From Gnetum montanum (Eukaryota > Streptophyta > Gnetopsida > Gnetales > Gnetaceae): a stretch of 41,035 nucleotides of DNA. The position numbers and the translations under genes are program-made. The notes below the pieces were generated by a model. That model was not told the origin of the DNA, searched no databases, and was given only the letters and a program-made list of their open reading frames with translations. Each line of letters opens with the position of its first letter. Positions within the stretch are counted from its first letter, which is position 1. The DNA lies in contig MNCI01010841.1 of the NCBI GenBank assembly GCA_015680685.1, positions 36,215 through 77,249 of the forward strand. Direction: 5' to 3'. Of the stretch, positions 24,158-33,690 are shown one piece after another.

Positions 24158-24640
24158 ATGTTAATCCATATGGTCACAAATTGGATCAAGGATGACCATC
24201 TTCCTAGGAAGAGATTTGAACCTGAGAGTCTTATTATCTACTTACATATCACTTGGAATGAAGCATGTAAGGCTCTTTTAGATTCCATTTCTAAAGTTAA
24301 CTTAATTTTACAAGAAATTTATAAAGCTTGGAACCTTCCTTCCAAGAAAAAAAACAACATCAGACTAAATTTGGTAGATAAATCCATTATTGTTCCTTTG
24401 GGATTGGTGGAGAACATCATGACTACCATTTGTGGGTGGACCTATCCTACCAATTTTCTAGTGATCTATATGGAGAACTACAAAGGAGACTTCTTTATCA
24501 TTATGGGAAGGGCATGGTTGAGCACCATTGATGCAAGGTTGGAAATTCAAGACCTTTTCTTAGATATTTTTAAGGAAAATGAATTTGGAAATATTAAGAA
24601 AAAGAGAGTTCCATGCACCATGTACAGTGACATAGGGTGT
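24158..24640 (+). pseudogene. Element C aspartic protease-like region, truncated by element B
   Basis: A 161-codon open stretch has the retropepsin-like pattern: KALLDSISKVNLI at about residues 36-48, IVPLGLVENI, YPTNFLVIYM and FIIMGRAWLSTIDA. The active-site triad position reads DSI where DSG is expected, so the enzyme would be inactive. The stop codon TGA at 24641-24643 belongs to the LTR of element B, showing that the frame was cut by that insertion. Confidence 0.7.
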
Positions 24641-25671
24641 TGATGAGACGCGATATCGCATGCACCGTGATATCTCGGCCATCGCGATATTGTGGTCCAC
24701 TGCCAAATCTATAAATAAGAGGTGGCACTCCCCTCATTTCTCATCCTAGGCTAGAAGTAGCGAAGCTCTGGCGGATTGATCACCCTAGAGATAGAATATT
24801 TTCCATGTGCCCGTAGTAGGAGTCCCCAAGTGAACGGATCTTTATTCGAGCAACTTTGTACCNNNNNNNNNNNNNNNNNNNNNNNNNNNNNNNNNNNNNN
24901 NNNNNNNNNNNNNNNNNNNNNNNNNNNNNNNNNNNNNNNNNNNNNNNNNNNNNNNNNNNNNNNNNNNNNNNNNNNNNNNNNNNNNNNNNNNNNNNNNNNN
25001 NNNNNNNNNNNNNNNNNNNNNNNNNNNNNNNNNNNNNNNNNNNNNNNNNNNNNNNNNNNNNNNNNNNNNNNNNNNNNNNNNNNNNNNNNNNNNNNNNNNN
25101 NNNNNNNNNNNNNNNNNNNNNNNNNNNNNNNNNNNNNNNNNNNNNNNNNNNNNNNNNNNNNNNNNNNNNNNNNNNNNNNNNNNNNNNNNNNNNNNNNNNN
25201 NNNNNNNNNNNNNNNNNNNNNNNNNNNNNNNNNNNNNNNNNNNNNNNNNNNNNNNNNNNNNNNNNNNNNNNNNNNNNNNNNNNNNNNNNNNNNNNNNNNN
25301 NNNNNNNNNNNNNNNNNNNNNNNNNNNNNNNNNNNNNNNNNNNNNNNNNNNNNNNNNNNNNNNNNNNNNNNNNNNNNNNNNNNNNNNNNNNNNNNNNNNN
25401 NNNNNNNNNNNNNNNNNNNNNNNNNNNNNNNNNNNNNNNNNNNNNNNNNNNNNTAGAAGACATAAAACCATAAAAGACCAAAAAAATCATATACCTTGGA
25501 CTTACTTAACCATACACCATGACAACAACAAGTAAGTCTAGGAAGACAACGAATGATTAACCCCAAGTGTTCCATGGGGCATTTAGGCACTTAGTCTGCG
25601 GAGTTTGATCGAATTGTGCATGCTACGCTCGTTTCGTATGGTTGAGTGTAGGGGTACCTTGCCACTCATCA
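24641..25671 (+). repeat. Element B 5' LTR (contains gap)
   Basis: Starts TGATGAGACG and ends GCCACTCATCA. U3 has three GATAT(C/T) units, with a TATA box at 24710-24717. Its middle is replaced by the N run 24863-25453, so the true length is unknown. Confidence 0.8.
24863..25453. other. Assembly gap (N run)
   Basis: There are 591 undetermined bases inside the LTR of element B. The long open frames that seem to cross it are artefacts. Confidence 0.99.
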
Positions 25672-25672
25672 T

Positions 25673-25690
25673 TGGCGTCATTGCCAGGGA
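25673..25690 (+). other. Primer binding site, tRNA-Asp type (element B)
   Basis: TGGCGTCATTGCCAGGGA matches the complement of the tRNA-Asp 3' end at about 15 of 18 bases, the best of the three copies here. Confidence 0.7.
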
Positions 25691-25811
25691 CTAAGTGTTT
25701 GTGCACCGAATAGAACATAAGGGATATCACTCACATCATTGTGAGCTTTAACGGACCTTCGGGTTAATCAAGAAAAAATTATATAACGGTGAAATTAGCA
25801 CACCAATAAAA

Positions 25812-27240
25812 ATGCCTTCTTCTCATAAGAGCAACTCACCACCTAAGGACCACACACGAGACAGTCAGCAAGATAAAAAACATAACCAAAATCAGCCAAG
25901 TCCTAAACAATATAGGATAACATATACTCATCCTGATGTGTATATTCCTAGCTTTACTTTTGTTCTCCATCAGGAAAAACAACTACAGTGGAGAGACATG
26001 CAAGGTAACATTGTGTTACCCCCAGATTGATCAATCTCTCGCATGCTTTTCTGTGCCTTGGTATAGATTGGCATGCAAGAGCATTTCATGGAATACGTTG
26101 CGAAAGATTTTGATATGAGGGATTATTATCCCATAGATGCCCAATGTATGAAAGACTTAAGGTAGGAGAGCCAACATACATGGTCGAAGGGCAAAGGCCT
26201 GCACGTCCTTAGCGAAATAGGAGACGAGGAACCCTTTATCAAGGGTTCTTTAGCAAAGGATGTTCCACCTTCTAACGATGGTGAGGAGGATGAGTATCAG
26301 AACCTATGATCAACGATACATATCCCTAGTTCAGATGCCCGTGAACACCAACTGTTCATAGAGGAAACAACCACTCATGCTAAGGAAGGGCACCTTGATC
26401 ATCACAACGATCGAGGCCATAGCAGCCGAAGAGAAGGCAAGAAACATCATTATGGCGATGGTTCCCCTTCTTCTTCCCCTTCTTCACATCACTCATCCTC
26501 TCCTTCCACATCTGGGCATAGCCAGCATGAACATAAAGGTGAGGATAAAAGTAAGAAAGAAGAAAGACCTCGACGGGAAAGTCGAGAGAGAGGACAAGGG
26601 CAAGGACGTAGGGAGAGTAGGGAACAACGCAGACATCATAGGCATCATGAAAGAGATGATCATGACGAGCCCCTACTCGCAACCCGAAGTATGCTTGACA
26701 TAACAGAGATAGTTAGGATTCCCACAAGGCATTTAAAGGATAGCAGGATCAAACAATTAGACATGAACAACATTCCAAGGTTTGAAGAGGGATACAATGC
26801 TAATCCGCAAAATCATTTACAGGAATTCCATGATGCCTGTGTCTTGCAGAATATAGAAAATGAGTGGCAGAAACTTAAGTTGTTCCCAAGGACACTCACT
26901 AAAGAAGCAGAGAGCTGGTACCGATCCTTAGAACCAGAAACGATCAGGAGGTGGAGTACGATGCTAAAACTATTCAACAAGAAGTATCAAATGTACTCCA
27001 GAGTGTAATTTGCGTAAGCAAATCCAAGGCTAGAAGCAAGGTATACACGAACCCTTGGATGCTGCCATGGCCCACTATTACATATTATTACATCGTTGCC
27101 CAGGCCATGGGTACGCTCAGCGGGATCAACTTCGCCACATCGTGGATGGGCTAAGGAATGAAACTAGAAGAACCCTTGGGACTTACACCCAAGGGAGACT
27201 CTCACAACTTACAGGCCATGAAGTACGTAGCTTATCTAGG
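25812..27240 (+). pseudogene. gag: Element B gag, 5' part
   Basis: The ATG at 25812 matches the start of element A gag. The frame is open to a stop at 26028-26030, is then broken, and is open again in the same frame at 26691-27008, covering the gag core (IPRFEEGYNANPQNHLQEF, then KLFPRTLTKEAESWYRSL). At about 27006 two bases are missing compared with C (GTGTAATTTG against GTGTCCAATTTG), which shifts the frame; 27055-27240 continues in the new frame. The viral sequence then begins. This copy keeps more sense codons than A, so it is probably younger. Confidence 0.75.
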
Positions 27241-27352
27241 AGAGGAACCGCCTAAGAGGTAAGTGGATGCTGACACGACATATCGCACTATGGGATATGC
27301 AATAATTACAAATCTTACTGTTTGGATCCACTTTTACTGTATACCCTACTTT

Positions 27353-28264
27353 TTACTGTTCTGCACCACTGTCATCACTATCTCTTGGAGTCATGGGTGC
27401 CTCGGATTCGTTGTCTTCTTCGTCCTCATCTGAAGATGGAGGAGCTAACACGGCAGGTCCAGGATTATGCCATCTGACATGCCATGTGCCACCTTCGCTG
27501 TGGAGTAGATGAAAAGCTAGATCATAATTATAAGGCTCTAATGTGGACGGATAGATATGATTCTCCTAGCAGTGCATGTTAATTTCATGAGCAGTTGCTG
27601 TCAAGACGTCTTGGTACCAGGCTAAGCGCCACGAATTCTCCCAATCTGTTCGCCTGCATAAACTTGTGGTGATAAAATATGATGGATAGTAATCTTGAAA
27701 GGCGAAGTGAGCCATGGTTTCAAAGCTGGTGAAGAATTTGAAGTCACCATGAGGTGTGGCTCGTAATCGTCGGATATGGACAGAATTATAGTTGGTAGGA
27801 TAATATTTAATACTATGGCCATATAATGTCCACCATTCCCAAAATGGATGATCGTCAGGAGGACAATCAAGAGGAAAGGTAAAGTCAATGTGGTAGACAT
27901 GACAATCAGAAGGTTTAAACCTTGGCCAATGGATAATGGAGGGAGACTCTTCCTCTGGTTCGGTTAGATGCAAGCAATCAGTGGTAAGCAAATTAGCATG
28001 GATGCTGGTTTTAACATGGATAGGTGGATAAAGATCATCAAGCACAGCGTTAGGATGACCAAAATACGTATAAGAGACATGAGAACTCATATCTCGAACA
28101 TAAGAGTTATAAACATATACAGACCAATCATCAGAAGCATCCAGATGCACACCAGTTATTTGCGATTGCGTTAAATACAGACGATGGTAATTACATGGGA
28201 GTACTTTATGACTTGAACGAAGCTCCCAGCCTTCGTGCAAGTATGTTGCTGCAAAAGAAATACA
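27353..28264 (-). pseudogene. Viral ORF2, copy I, with one nonsense mutation
   Basis: It is collinear with the intact ORF2 of copy II. A CAG codon is changed to TAG at 27566-27568, about 225 codons after the TTG at 28240, which removes the last quarter including the acidic tail. Other substitutions lie after the stop. It sits in the frame of ORF1 directly behind the stop pair TAA-TAG (28265-28270). The only methionine-coding AUGs are far inside, so a start by splicing or another non-standard route is required. This copy, not the intact one, is downstream of the surviving promoter. Confidence 0.8.
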
Positions 28265-28273
28265 CTATTAGTA
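28249..28273 (-). promoter_or_regulatory. Predicted branch point and 3' splice site for ORF2
   Basis: On the minus strand TACTAAT (28273-28267) matches the ideal branch-point sequence. Eleven further bases lead into a pyrimidine-rich run ending TTTTGCAG, with the cut after 28249 and exon 2 starting at 28248. The branch adenine to AG distance is about 19 bases, in the usual range for plant introns. The ORF1 stop codon lies inside the branch-point sequence. The same sequence is kept in copy II (cut after 35050). Known precedent: rice tungro bacilliform virus expresses its ORF4 from a spliced RNA. Confidence 0.6.
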
Positions 28274-31200
28274 TTGAAATTCTCTGGTCAGATAATCTGC
28301 CAGATTATTTTCCTTTCCACTAAGATACTGTGTCTTATAATTAAAATTGGCTAAAAACAAAGACCATCTAATTAAACGAGTATGGACAACCTTATTTAAA
28401 TGCTTTGTTTGCAAATATTTATCAAAATATTTTAAATCTGACCGAATAATAAATTCTTGTTCTTGAAGGAATAGACGAAACTTTTCAATACCTCGGATTA
28501 TAGCCAGGAGCTCCTTATGGGTGGAATGATAATTTAATTCAGCAGGATTGAATTTCCCACTTGCATATCTGCAGGTATAAGTCATTCCATGTAGTTCTTC
28601 TTTTAGAACTGCTCCCCAGAATTCTTCTGATGCATCCGTTTCAAGGATTAAGGTCCCGTTTGTAGGTAACCTTAAATATGGGAGTTTAGTACATTGATCT
28701 TTTAAACGCTTTACCGCATCAGTATGAGCGTGGCTCCATGGTTGTGAATCTTTGGTTAGTTGTTGATTTAAGATTTTACGATCTTTGGCAAGATCTTTGT
28801 AAAACCCAGATAGATAATTTAAACAACCGAGGAATCTCTGCAGTTGTGTTTTGTCTGTGATAATATCCAGGAAGTTTTTAATGTCTGTCAGAATATGCTG
28901 TTGTAGACTAATTTGCCCATTTTTAATAACTACACCTAAAAAATTAACTTCATCAATGGCAATCTGTATTTTCTTCTCCGAAGGAGAAAGAACTAGACCG
29001 TTTTGGTCAATAAGCTCATAAAGCTTTAGTAAGTGTTGTTGATGTTCGTCGGCATTCTTTGACATTACTAATATATCATCTATATAAAGTAGAATAAAGG
29101 AATAATCTTTAAAGATCGCATCCATACAGGACTGAAAGATAGAAGGTGCGGTTTTGATCCCAAAGGGTAAAACCATCCATTCGTAGAGGCCCTTTGGAAT
29201 TGTAAAAGCTGTTTTCCAGCGATCTTCTGGTACTACTTGGATTTGCCAAAATCCACTTTTGAGATCAAACTTTGAGTAAATATGTGTCCCTTGTAAGCGT
29301 TGGAAGAGGTCATCTTTACTAGGGATAGGATGTTGTACTGACTTAATGATTGCATTGAGTGGTTTATAATTAACCACTAATCGCTTCTTCCCCCTAGTTA
29401 ATTTAGCACGCTTATTGACGTAAAAGGCTGCACAAGAAAACATGCTAGTGCTAGGTTGTATCATTCCTTTGTCTAGCAGTTGTTGGATTTCTTGGGCGCA
29501 TTCTTCTTTAAGTTGTGGGGACATCCCGATATGATGTGCTTTTGACTCTGGTTGCACACCATCTAATAATTCAATTTTGCACCAGTGTTGCTTTTTGTGA
29601 CGGAAAGCTGTTGGATCGTCACTAGCCACCGTAAGTAGTTTGGCGCGTAGTTGTTCAAAGTTTGTTTTCTGGGATTGGATCTGGTTGACAATCCACTGTG
29701 TTTTTGGGATTTTATATTTTGTTTTTGTAAACCTATTTACTAGAGTAAAGGTCCTAGCAAACTTATGCTTACCTAAGTAGACATGTGTAGGAGTAATCAT
29801 ATAGGGTTCTAATAATGCTAGATTATCTACTCCTATAACCATATCATATGAAAGCCAGTTGATTGCATTAATTTGTAAAGGAAAAGTGGAATTATCAGGA
29901 AGCAATATAGGTAAGGAATACTTACAGTTTACCGTAGTGGCTGCTTTGTTGAAGTTTACGATTAAACGTTCACGGTCTTGCCACAGGTATTCTGGTATAA
30001 TAGCCTTGTTGGCGAGGGTAATTTCTGCTCCTGAGTCAATTAATGCATCTACAGGATATGGTTTAAAACCTTTTAATTTAATCCAAAATGTGCATAATGG
30101 AGTACATACCTTTTTCTCATTTTGGTTAACTCTGATCATGTGGATTTGAGCTATTTCATGTTCATATTCTTGTTGAGCTTCAGCTTCATCTTCGGCTTGT
30201 AATTCTTCTAATTCTTTTTGGGCTTTTTCAATAAAAGCTCTTAACTTTTTCATTCGTATTTTCCGGTTACATGTTTTCGCCTGAGATTTTGTTGGCTGAT
30301 GCATTCTCTCTTCTTCCTGTAGCCATTCTTCTAACTCTTCCTGTTGTTCAGTTTCTGTTTCTAATGGTTGGCTGTCATAAGATGGATTTACCTCTTTTTC
30401 ATATTTTTTCAAAGCTTTTACTTTGGCTTTCTTTTCTCTAACCTGTTTATCTAGTTGTATATAAACGGTTAAATCATCTAAAGGCGTATGTTTTAATTTA
30501 TGTTTAAGCCTATCTAATTGTATTTTTGCTAATACTAACTCATCTTGTATCCTTTTTGTTTCAGATGTTGACGCCTGTTTTGAGGAGGATGCACGGTTCA
30601 TATTGCAATAATAAACATCACCGTCAGATGAATCGGAGGGATTATTTTCATAATCAGATGCTATCCCTGTATCGTAATTTTTCCAATATTCATTTGGACT
30701 TTCATCTTTGTCTGAGACAGAAGGTGATGATTGACATAAATCTTCTCTGGGATTAAAATAAATATCATCCATTTCTGGATCAGATATCCATTCAAAATGT
30801 GTTTCCCGAAGATTATGTTTTCTAATAAAATGGACTTTCTTTTTATCCTTATCTTTATTGGGACAGTCAGGTGCAATATGTGGACCTCCGCAAATAAAGC
30901 ATTTGACGTTTCTACGTCCTATCGGTTTTTGACGTCGTCTAAAGAATCCAGGATACTTTTTGACTGTTAGTCTTGGACGAGAAGATTGTTCTTTTCTACG
31001 CCATTGTTTCTTTGGTTTGGATCTAGAAGAAGATCCTCTACGAAAGTTGGAACATTGTCGTTGTGATTTCTCTTTTTGTTTATTTTTGAATTTTTCTTCA
31101 GGACATAATTCTAAACATAAACTTTTACCTAACCTATTATTTAGTTTTTTAACTAATTGTTGTTTTTCTTGTGTGTAACACAACTCCCTATTAGTCTGTT

Positions 31201-33565
31201 CTAAAAACTGTCTAATCTGTCCAAAGCTCATGTTAGCAATACAGAGATTTTGCTTTTTTAGTTCTGCCATATACGTATTGCAGAATGGTTGTGGAAGACA
31301 CCCAATAAGATGTTCCTTAGCTGCTACTTCATGCCTGAGTTTACCATAATAATACCAAGATTCCATAGCATCAAGAAATCCTAATAATTGTTGGATTTTA
31401 TGTAACCGAGCCTTAAAGAAACGATCAGGATAAACATCCACCAAATTGGCTTTAAAACCTATAAACTCTTTGATAATAGCATTTAAGAAAATGACTGTGG
31501 GTTGGGTAATCAACCTAGTTTTAATGGCAGTTGGAATATGACTCCACCATCTTCGCAAGTTTCCTTGGAAGTTGTAGGTAGCGTTCATAATCGCCTGTAA
31601 CGTTGATTTCTTTGCAAAATATATTTGGACAGTTAAATAAGATTGGATGGCATCTAAGACATTCTGTCTTTCTTTCAGATCCTTGTTGTCCATGTTGAAC
31701 TTTGGTTGAATATCACCAGCTTTGCGGGATTGTGTCAACATGGCTTCTGTGGCTTCCTGAACTTGTTCTCCTGTTCGTGCTAAGAGAACAGCTTCTTTAG
31801 CTCTTTCATCATCTAAGTCGGATTCAGACCCACTATGGGCACTATCACCTTCGTTCATGTGAATTTGGGCTTTTCCCTTTTTCACTCGTTGTGCTCTCTG
31901 ATGTTGTTTAAAGGATTCTATGTCTTTATGAGCTAGAGCAGGAGGAGATGATGGAAAGAATAATGAAATTTCAGAGGCTGATGAAGATAAAGGAGGAGCC
32001 GTTGGTTTAGGAGATTGTGGACCTGATCCAGACATCCTTTCTAATTTCCTATACAATAATCCTGTATTGACATCAGTATTATTATTTAACTGATACATAC
32101 GTTCTAATACAGTCATCTGCATTCTATTACTATACGCTAATTCTTGTAGAGCAGTGTTTGTCCAATTTAAAAGGCAGATGGTATCTGAAGGTTGCTCTGT
32201 CGTTTTCTTCGTATGTAGTGTATATACATACTCAGTTTCTGGTACACCTTCAGGCTTGTTTTGAACAAAATCAAACCCTTTTACTTCTAAGGGTGTCAGA
32301 TGATCTTGATGTTGCCTGAATGTATCTCGTGATATGGTTGTTCTATTCATCTCGATTCTACAAGTCTTGAGTAGTGCGTCACATTCACTACAGTGATACT
32401 GGTTATCTATTTCTGTTAACGTTTTGTGACGGCAAGAAGGGTCACCTGTAGATGGTTGGAATAAGCGAGATGATGTTGTTGATTGAGGTATTGATTCTTC
32501 ATCTGAGCTTTCGGGATCTAACTCAATAATCTTGGCTTCGGATTTAGCCTTTCGTTTTACCCTATCCATTTCTAATTCTAGCAATTCCTTCTTTTTCATC
32601 GAATGAGAAAGTTGCAGTTGTAATTGTTGGATAGTGTCTTGGAGACTGACTAGATCTGGCCGAGATTCCTGACTTGGTCTATTCTCTGTAGGTTCTTGGA
32701 TATTTATAGGTTTCTGAAATAGTTTAGGCTTAGGCTTCTTGTGAGCTGCATTCAATGGATCTATTTCAGAGAATCTAGGTGGTAGAAGATTGACCTTATA
32801 TCTACGCTTCGTAGTTTTGTTTCGGGCTTTCTCTAGTTTGAAGTATGTATCAAGTGTGTGGGAATGATCCGGGTACTTTGTATGAACGGGTAGATCTTTA
32901 GTGTCAATTTCTAAACCATATTCTATATTTGGTGAACCTACTTGGGTTTTCTGTTCATTGAATGGATAGAGAGTCTTGATGGCTGTATGACTAAAAACTT
33001 TAAACACTAATCTAGTAGATATAGTAGCATATATAGATTTTGGTAACATATCAACAGGCATATAGACAATAATCATTAAAGACTCATAAAGATGAGGATC
33101 ATGTAGTGATAATGTAAAATTAGGAATTGTGATGATCACAACATCTTCTGCTAACGTTCCTTTAGCCTGTGTAATTAACGCATCTTCAAACGTATTAAAC
33201 CTACGATCTATAACAGCTAGCCAGTAAGGGGCTTTTAATCTATAGTTAAAATGCGGATGTAATACTACAGCTAATTCGACGAGATGAATATAATGAAAAC
33301 CTTTTTGGACCCAGGTTTCAACCTCAGGAGGTGAAAAGAAAGTAAGGGCTACTGGACGTAGACTTGTTCCTGCGATCTCTAGGTCACATTCAGACATATA
33401 CATCTCTTTCCATGACTCTATTACTTTTAAACAAGACTTATCATATATTTCTGTACGCTTCGGCACCGGTAATGGACTCGAACCACTAGTAGACGCAGAG
33501 CAATATTCATTTACCCTACGGAAGTAAGGGTTAGAACTACCTGTCATCTGTGAGGGATCTGTCAT
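28268..33565 (-). CDS. Pararetroviral polyprotein ORF1 (MP-CP-protease-RT-RNase H), uninterrupted
   Basis: The frame has 1765 codons. Domain order by residue: a 30K-type movement protein at about 50-210 (the FTLSLHDPHLYESLMII stretch lies in its core); a coiled-coil-like, charged part at about 305-350; a cysteine/histidine cluster at 378-402; the coat protein region at about 620-900, ending in a basic tract and a zinc knuckle C889-C892-H896-C901; charged coiled-coil-like linkers at about 1003-1135; aspartic protease with DSGAE at 1177-1181; reverse transcriptase with YIDD at 1494-1497; and RNase H with D1644, E1685, D1710 and D1757. All main catalytic residues are present. The protein would serve cell-to-cell movement, particle formation and genome copying after self-cleavage. 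The start is the first AUG after the leader and matches copy II, which has ATGG instead of ATGA. It is unusual for an endogenous copy to stay open over 5.3 kb. Expression is not shown. Confidence 0.93.
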   Translation of the reverse strand: MTDPSQMTGSSNPYFRRVNEYCSASTSGSSPLPVPKRTEIYDKSCLKVIESWKEMYMSECDLEIAGTSLRPVALTFFSPPEVETWVQKGFHYIHLVELAVVLHPHFNYRLKAPYWLAVIDRRFNTFEDALITQAKGTLAEDVVIITIPNFTLSLHDPHLYESLMIIVYMPVDMLPKSIYATISTRLVFKVFSHTAIKTLYPFNEQKTQVGSPNIEYGLEIDTKDLPVHTKYPDHSHTLDTYFKLEKARNKTTKRRYKVNLLPPRFSEIDPLNAAHKKPKPKLFQKPINIQEPTENRPSQESRPDLVSLQDTIQQLQLQLSHSMKKKELLELEMDRVKRKAKSEAKIIELDPESSDEESIPQSTTSSRLFQPSTGDPSCRHKTLTEIDNQYHCSECDALLKTCRIEMNRTTISRDTFRQHQDHLTPLEVKGFDFVQNKPEGVPETEYVYTLHTKKTTEQPSDTICLLNWTNTALQELAYSNRMQMTVLERMYQLNNNTDVNTGLLYRKLERMSGSGPQSPKPTAPPLSSSASEISLFFPSSPPALAHKDIESFKQHQRAQRVKKGKAQIHMNEGDSAHSGSESDLDDERAKEAVLLARTGEQVQEATEAMLTQSRKAGDIQPKFNMDNKDLKERQNVLDAIQSYLTVQIYFAKKSTLQAIMNATYNFQGNLRRWWSHIPTAIKTRLITQPTVIFLNAIIKEFIGFKANLVDVYPDRFFKARLHKIQQLLGFLDAMESWYYYGKLRHEVAAKEHLIGCLPQPFCNTYMAELKKQNLCIANMSFGQIRQFLEQTNRELCYTQEKQQLVKKLNNRLGKSLCLELCPEEKFKNKQKEKSQRQCSNFRRGSSSRSKPKKQWRRKEQSSRPRLTVKKYPGFFRRRQKPIGRRNVKCFICGGPHIAPDCPNKDKDKKKVHFIRKHNLRETHFEWISDPEMDDIYFNPREDLCQSSPSVSDKDESPNEYWKNYDTGIASDYENNPSDSSDGDVYYCNMNRASSSKQASTSETKRIQDELVLAKIQLDRLKHKLKHTPLDDLTVYIQLDKQVREKKAKVKALKKYEKEVNPSYDSQPLETETEQQEELEEWLQEEERMHQPTKSQAKTCNRKIRMKKLRAFIEKAQKELEELQAEDEAEAQQEYEHEIAQIHMIRVNQNEKKVCTPLCTFWIKLKGFKPYPVDALIDSGAEITLANKAIIPEYLWQDRERLIVNFNKAATTVNCKYSLPILLPDNSTFPLQINAINWLSYDMVIGVDNLALLEPYMITPTHVYLGKHKFARTFTLVNRFTKTKYKIPKTQWIVNQIQSQKTNFEQLRAKLLTVASDDPTAFRHKKQHWCKIELLDGVQPESKAHHIGMSPQLKEECAQEIQQLLDKGMIQPSTSMFSCAAFYVNKRAKLTRGKKRLVVNYKPLNAIIKSVQHPIPSKDDLFQRLQGTHIYSKFDLKSGFWQIQVVPEDRWKTAFTIPKGLYEWMVLPFGIKTAPSIFQSCMDAIFKDYSFILLYIDDILVMSKNADEHQQHLLKLYELIDQNGLVLSPSEKKIQIAIDEVNFLGVVIKNGQISLQQHILTDIKNFLDIITDKTQLQRFLGCLNYLSGFYKDLAKDRKILNQQLTKDSQPWSHAHTDAVKRLKDQCTKLPYLRLPTNGTLILETDASEEFWGAVLKEELHGMTYTCRYASGKFNPAELNYHSTHKELLAIIRGIEKFRLFLQEQEFIIRSDLKYFDKYLQTKHLNKVVHTRLIRWSLFLANFNYKTQYLSGKENNLADYLTREFQY
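33539..33540 (-). promoter_or_regulatory. Candidate 5' splice site inside ORF1 start
   Basis: The minus strand reads GACAG|GTAGTT, 25 bases into ORF1, leaving a phase-1 end. The ORF2 acceptor also has phase 1, so joining the two would keep the ORF2 frame. The predicted intron is 33540 to 28249 (5292 bases). The donor is moderate and is conserved in copy II at 40325. Confidence 0.4.
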
Positions 33566-33690
33566 TGCTGACGAGTTGTGTTGCTTGGAATTCTTGAAAT
33601 CGTGTGTCTTGTCTGCCTCACTGCGCGGCTTACTCTAAACGCCTCAACCACGGCAACAGTGATGCACGACTTACTTTNCTTACAGGACAT
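33562..33690 (-). CDS. Short leader frame overlapping the ORF1 start
   Basis: A 42-codon frame starts with the AUG at 33690-33688. Its stop TGA overlaps the ORF1 start as ATGA (33565-33562), an arrangement known to allow coupled reinitiation in badnavirus-type genomes. The product would be basic and serine/threonine-rich and is not recognised. One codon contains the N at 33678. In copy II the overlap is ATGG, so the stop is absent there. It may be only a leader sORF with no protein role. Confidence 0.3.
   Translation of the reverse strand: MSCKXSKSCITVAVVEAFRVSRAVRQTRHTISRIPSNTTRQQ

Larger units (their letters stand above)
20573..24640 (+). mobile_element. Element C: Ty3/gypsy-type retrotransposon, interrupted by element B
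   Basis: It has a 5' LTR, a tRNA-Asp-type primer site and a worn gag-protease region in the same order as element A, but much more diverged from A and B than they are from each other. The sequence stops at 24640, inside the protease-like region, exactly where the LTR of element B begins. The rest of C should lie beyond B, outside the window. Confidence 0.7.

Noticed and set aside
24751-25590. Several long open frames on both strands across the second N run
   Set aside because: They are artefacts of N bases; the surrounding sequence is an LTR.
27622-27900. Alternative minus-strand frame overlapping ORF2 (also 34423-34701)
   Set aside because: It lies within ORF2, whose composition and acidic tail look like the real protein; the overlap frame is hydrophobic without a motif.
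29859-31178. Plus-strand open frames inside the viral polyprotein (and their twins at 36660-37557)
   Set aside because: They are antisense shadows of ORF1, repeated only because the virus is duplicated.
28268-33565. Retron, diversity-generating or Ty3/gypsy origin of the reverse transcriptase
   Set aside because: A movement-protein domain precedes the coat protein and protease, and there is no integrase or LTR; the order is that of Caulimoviridae.
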